This document shows, piece by piece, positions 36,220 to 39,420 of a DNA stretch of 39,420 nucleotides. The stretch covers positions 1 to 39,420 of IMG/VR virus record IMGVR_UViG_3300031576_000158, one strand, 5' to 3'. The translations under genes and the position numbers were made by a program. Numbering within the stretch: the stretch's first letter is position 1; each line of letters opens with the position of its first letter. The notes under the pieces are model-generated. The model searched no databases, was not told the origin of the DNA, and was given only the letters and a program-made list of their open reading frames with translations. This stretch comes from a virus.

Positions 36220-36229
36220 TTCTTTATTA
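36219..36229 (+). promoter_or_regulatory. TATA-like box for gene at 36243
   Basis: attctttatta is 14-24 bases before ATG 36243, slightly closer than ideal. Confidence 0.35.
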
Positions 36230-36242
36230 GTAGTATAGTTCC

Positions 36243-36419
36243 ATGAAATTCATGTCGACAGACGAGCTCGCAAACTTGGAATCAGAACTTAAAAAAGCAA
36301 ACGAGGTTCTGATCATGAAACCAGAAAGCAAGTACTTCCAAGACAGAAAGGAAGACTTGGAGGGAAAAATCGCCGATTTGAAACCAAAACCCGCAAGACG
36401 GGCTGGCAGAGAAGAATAG
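36243..36419 (+). CDS. small coiled-coil protein (58 aa)
   Basis: MKFMSTDELANLESELKKAN then alternating charged helices with heptad-like Leu spacing, ending basic (KPARRAGREE). Located between terminase nuclease and portal. Could be a small motor or scaffold accessory; no family recognised. Confidence 0.5.
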   Translation: MKFMSTDELANLESELKKANEVLIMKPESKYFQDRKEDLEGKIADLKPKPARRAGREE

Positions 36420-36431
36420 GCGATTCACTAT

Positions 36432-36550
36432 CTTTTTTAATATTAGAGGTCAACACTTTGCTGGCTGGCTACTTTGGTCATATAATGAAAGCCAAGGATG
36501 GGGAGTGTTGGTCCTATGGATCTTTGTTTCCTCACATTTGTCGCCAGCCA
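36432..36550 (+). other. promoter plus structured stretch before portal gene
   Basis: A strong TATA-like ttttttaatatta (36432-36444) predicts a transcript starting near 36460-36468. There TGGCTGGC (36462-36469) can pair with GCCAGCCA (36543-36550), closing a 73-nt loop. The same stretch is open as a leaderless TTG frame (36458-36655) that overlaps the portal start. It may be a small structured RNA, a packaging site or a short gene; none is established. Confidence 0.35.
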
Positions 36551-36565
36551 CATTACCCAAAACAC

Positions 36566-36573
36566 CTTTTATC
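36566..36573 (+). promoter_or_regulatory. TATA box for portal gene
   Basis: cttttatc lies 24-31 bases before the TTG at 36597, supporting a leaderless TTG start. Confidence 0.5.
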
Positions 36574-36596
36574 TACATTAGTTCTAGCCAATGTAA

Positions 36597-38327
36597 TTGA
36601 GCCAAACAGCAAAAGTTCCCAAGAAGACCCCCGAGCCCAGACCGCTTGTCATTAAATTTGGAACAAGCAGACCATACAAGGGATTATCTGTCAAGCTTAA
36701 GCAAGAGGTCAAAGACAAAAAGAAAAAACTGGAGGTGGCATCCGCTGGCGAAGGCCAGACAAGAACGATAAACAATGTTCAGACCACTTCTGTAACACTT
36801 TATCGCAAAGTCAAACTGATTCATTTTTCACAAGACCCGTACGAATCCATCCAAAAGGAACTCATGGAAGCAACAATCCGCCGGAACTTCTGCGCCAGGC
36901 TTTCCCTCTGGGTAAGGGAACAGATGGCATACCGCAAGTCCAAACTTGTAATAGAACTGACAGATTCTGACAAGCTACTACTGTCAGAGGAAGATGCACA
37001 AAAGAAACTGGAAGGGCTCAAGAATGACAAAAAGAATAGGGAAATTTTAAAGAACTTTGATGTCAGGGATAACAATCTAAAGCTTCCACAGATGCACGTC
37101 AAGGTCTTGGCATGGCAGGGCTGGATGTTTGGGCGTGGCGCCATCATAATTTTATACGAGGATGATTCATACAAAAAAATCAAGAGGCTCTACACTCCAA
37201 ACTCCAGAAGACTCGGAAATCCAGTTCTTGATGAAGAGAACGATCTAAGTTTTGAGGGCTGCATAATTGACGGTGAGGGCTTGGACAAGGACTCGATGAT
37301 CTATGCAACATACCAAGAGAGAAACATCTCGCCACACACTGAAGGCTTTGGCTATTCGCCTACGGAACCAATCATCTATTTTGCAGAGGCGCATAATATC
37401 TTCTTGGAAGAAGATACCCCCGAGATTTCAAAATCCGCATGGCTTCCAAGCATTACGCTAAAGGTAATAACGGAGGGCTTGACGCAGAGCCAGAAATCCA
37501 CCCAGATTCAGAACATTACCGATGTAATCAATCCAGGAAAGATAACGGGAATCAGTGCAGAAGACATCGAGGGCGAGCCGTCAGTTCTTGACATGAAACC
37601 AGACTTTAGGGGCATCTTGGAGTTCATTGACAGCCTTGAGGAGAAAATTTATAATAATTATCACATTCCGCTTTTTGCAATAAAATCGGATGCAATTGCA
37701 AACTTGGCTACTGCGAGAAAATCCATCCAACTTTTCATCGAGGGAACTGTGGCAGACGATCAACAATGGATGGAGGACGTCCTAGCAGAGCAGTGGTATG
37801 ATCCTCTTCTGCGGGAGGAACTTGCCAGGGGCGGAATATTAGAAAAGACCGCCAATACACAAGAAGTGAACACTAAAAGTGTTGACCTTTCCCAGCCAGA
37901 AGACGCCGAGGCACCGCTCCCGTTTCTCATAAGGCGCAAATTTGAAAAACCAGTAATCGACGACTTTTTGGACTTGGCGCAAGCATTGGGAATCCTCAAA
38001 CAAAACAGCATCTGGGGAGAAGGTTACATCAACAAGAACATACTAAAAACTCCAGAAGCAAGTGCGGAACTTGATAAATTGAAACAAGAAAGAACGCAGA
38101 TGGAGGAGCAGAAGATGAACCTGCAGCGTGACTTGGGAACCCAGAAAATACAGATGATGACCGATAAGCAAAAGGCTGATGCGGTAGTTGCTTCAGCATC
38201 TCTTACCAAGATGGAGGAATTGAGGAACAAAGAAATGGAACAAAAAACCCAGAGGCATGAAAAGCTAATAAAATCAAACGATGCTCTTGGTGTAACTCTG
38301 AGGTCTATTGCGGAGGCTAACTCTTGA
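36597..38327 (+). CDS. portal protein
   Basis: 576 residues, usual for portals, directly after the terminase genes. The first ~60 residues are basic and disordered-looking. WQGWMFGRGAIIILYEDD (about 180-197) and the helical block DFRGILEFIDSLEEKIYNNY with HIPLFAIKSD (about 330-365) resemble the stem and clip pattern of siphovirus portals. The C-terminal ~80 residues are charged helices with coiled-coil character (QMEEQKMNLQRDLG). The dodecameric ring would sit at the capsid vertex and dock terminase and connector. TTG start; the next gene's TTG overlaps its stop. Confidence 0.75.
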   Translation: MSQTAKVPKKTPEPRPLVIKFGTSRPYKGLSVKLKQEVKDKKKKLEVASAGEGQTRTINNVQTTSVTLYRKVKLIHFSQDPYESIQKELMEATIRRNFCARLSLWVREQMAYRKSKLVIELTDSDKLLLSEEDAQKKLEGLKNDKKNREILKNFDVRDNNLKLPQMHVKVLAWQGWMFGRGAIIILYEDDSYKKIKRLYTPNSRRLGNPVLDEENDLSFEGCIIDGEGLDKDSMIYATYQERNISPHTEGFGYSPTEPIIYFAEAHNIFLEEDTPEISKSAWLPSITLKVITEGLTQSQKSTQIQNITDVINPGKITGISAEDIEGEPSVLDMKPDFRGILEFIDSLEEKIYNNYHIPLFAIKSDAIANLATARKSIQLFIEGTVADDQQWMEDVLAEQWYDPLLREELARGGILEKTANTQEVNTKSVDLSQPEDAEAPLPFLIRRKFEKPVIDDFLDLAQALGILKQNSIWGEGYINKNILKTPEASAELDKLKQERTQMEEQKMNLQRDLGTQKIQMMTDKQKADAVVASASLTKMEELRNKEMEQKTQRHEKLIKSNDALGVTLRSIAEANS

Positions 38328-38653
38328 GCCAGCCAAGAATCTTGGATTATTATTATGATGCTGGCTATACACAACAAATCCCAGTGGATGCCGAGGGCAT
38401 CCCAATTATGGACTTTGACCGCCTACCAGCACGTCAGTCTTCTGAACTTCTAATTTATGCAAAAAATGTTCTCTTGGAACCAGTGACGATAGCAAACCCA
38501 TGGACAGATGATGAGGATCTATCCATAACAGATTATCCTGCAAGGCTTGAGCCTGGAGAGACTGGGAGTGTTTCATTCCTCTATCAGCCTCCATTGGCAA
38601 GAGTAAGGTCACTAAAAGCCCGATGGGGATTCAGGGAAGTAGTCATAGGATAA
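38324..38653 (+). CDS. hypothetical virion-associated protein (109 aa)
   Basis: TTG start overlapping the portal stop (TTGA). Beta-rich with Pro/Gly turns (PQILDYYYD-like start, DYPARLEPGETGSVSFLYQPP), resembling an immunoglobulin-like domain. The fibre gene follows after nine bases. A head- or fibre-attachment role is plausible. Confidence 0.55.
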   Translation: MSQPRILDYYYDAGYTQQIPVDAEGIPIMDFDRLPARQSSELLIYAKNVLLEPVTIANPWTDDEDLSITDYPARLEPGETGSVSFLYQPPLARVRSLKARWGFREVVIG

Positions 38654-38662
38654 GGGATCTGA

Positions 38663-39420
38663 TTGGTTAGCCTAATCAAAGACCCAGCACCTGGCGGACC
38701 TACGACTGGAAGCCCCAACCCAGACAACGAGGTCATTTTCACAGACATGCACAATGAAATGTGCGACCGTTTTGGTCTGCCCAGACCGACAGGAAACAGA
38801 GTAGTAATCACAACAGCCACAGGACTTTATGATGTTTCAAGTGTCACGGATGCCGAGCTTGCATTTTTATCTGGGACTACTTCGGCAGTCTTGGAGGCAA
38901 ACGATAAGAACGTAGCAAACGGAGTCGCAGGGCTGGATGGTTCCACAAAGCTTGCCCTTTCCGTCATGCAGGAAGTGATGGGATTAAATGATCTCTCGGA
39001 TGTCGCTGGAGGGATATTAGATGCAAATGTAGGAACCCACACATCAACAAAAATCACGATCACCGCAAAAGGTCAGTTAAATTCCGCAATTGTATATAAT
39101 GATCAAAACAACAATTTTGGAGCATTTTATGAAGACATGGCAGCGATCGCAACTCCTGCAAATCCTGCCGCTGGCACAAGAAGGCTGTTTGTTGACACTG
39201 CTGATAACAAATTAAAAGTCAGAACTTCGGGTGGCACAAGTGTTTCACTGGAAGAACAAGGCGCCGGAGGAGAAGCAAATACCGCATCGAATGTTGGAAC
39301 CGGAGCAGGATGGTTCAAACAAAAGACAGGTGTAGATTTAGAGTTCAAGTCAGCAATAGGTCAGACAAACAAAGTTGTAGTCACATCAAATGTAAGTGAC
39401 CTCACTATCACAGTTGGAAC
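38663..39420 (+). CDS. N-terminal part of a fibre protein, 3' truncated
   Basis: TTG start nine bases after the previous stop; the frame stays open to the window end (252 codons). Visible modules are a collagen-less fibre shaft pattern (DAELAFLSGTTSAVLEANDK, then a VAGLDGSTKLALSVMQEV segment) common to phage fibre and neck proteins, a PANPAAGTRRLFVDTADNKL module related to that in the 11463 fibre, and the GEANTASNVGTGAGWFKQK motif frequent in phage fibres. It could be a head fibre or second tail fibre. Its 3' part may lie at 3-560 if the genome is circular. Confidence 0.7.
   Translation, partial: MVSLIKDPAPGGPTTGSPNPDNEVIFTDMHNEMCDRFGLPRPTGNRVVITTATGLYDVSSVTDAELAFLSGTTSAVLEANDKNVANGVAGLDGSTKLALSVMQEVMGLNDLSDVAGGILDANVGTHTSTKITITAKGQLNSAIVYNDQNNNFGAFYEDMAAIATPANPAAGTRRLFVDTADNKLKVRTSGGTSVSLEEQGAGGEANTASNVGTGAGWFKQKTGVDLEFKSAIGQTNKVVVTSNVSDLTITVG

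Noticed and set aside
1-39420. CRISPR arrays, tRNA or rRNA genes, integrase or transposase
   Set aside because: None was found by reading. Regularly spaced repeats, tRNA-like cloverleaf ends and recombinase motifs were not seen, although a weak tRNA could be missed without a program.

Overview
The window reads as most of the genome of a tailed, HK97-fold (Caudoviricetes-like) virus or provirus of an archaeon. It has the standard head and tail genes in the standard order: small-terminase candidate, large terminase, portal, capsid protease, decoration protein, major capsid protein, connectors, tail tube, tail-assembly chaperone, tape measure, tail hub and fibres. The archaeal assignment rests on three things seen in the sequence. 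Many genes at transcription-unit heads start with ATG, GTG or TTG about 26 nt downstream of a TATA-like box and have no leader or Shine-Dalgarno sequence. Many small C2H2 and zinc-ribbon proteins are present. The information-processing genes are an XPB-like helicase and a PolX-type nucleotidyltransferase. A Nitrososphaerota (ammonia-oxidising) host is plausible from base composition and promoter style, but this is inference. No host gene, tRNA, integrase or CRISPR array was seen.

Layout. (1) 1-16.9 kb, plus strand, late region: end of a structural gene, small genes, a glycosyltransferase, protease-scaffold, decoration protein, major capsid protein, connectors, tail tube, a chaperone pair with a -1 frameshift, a very short tape measure, tail hub, a large fibre, then small membrane and zinc-ribbon proteins. 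(2) 16.93-17.36 kb, gene-free: a 229-bp nested inverted-repeat structure around an AT-rich core, a candidate replication origin or other cis element. (3) 17.36-22.72 kb, minus strand: zinc protein, SF2 helicase, minimal PolX, PD-(D/E)XK-like nuclease and many small coupled genes. (4) 22.74-22.77 kb: a 25-bp palindrome serving as a divergent promoter. (5) 22.8-31.6 kb, plus strand: a chain of tiny coupled genes, many with zinc motifs, an HNH protein and a winged-helix protein, then a DNA-modification block (divergent methyltransferase, C5-cytosine methyltransferase, ParB-methyltransferase fusion, DGQHR/ParB-like protein). (6) 31.7-39.4 kb, plus strand: packaging module in which the large terminase is split into separate ATPase and nuclease genes by a five-gene cassette that includes a dual-specificity phosphatase, then portal and the start of a fibre gene that runs off the end.

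The order packaging-portal at the right end and capsid-tail at the left end suggests that the window is a circularly permuted cut of one genome. The partial ORFs at the two ends do not join in frame directly, so some sequence is missing or the ends are not adjacent. The observations most worth follow-up are the split terminase with its embedded phosphatase, the nested-dyad element at 17.0-17.25 kb, the HIV-type slippery heptamer in the tail chaperone, and the virus-size PolX.
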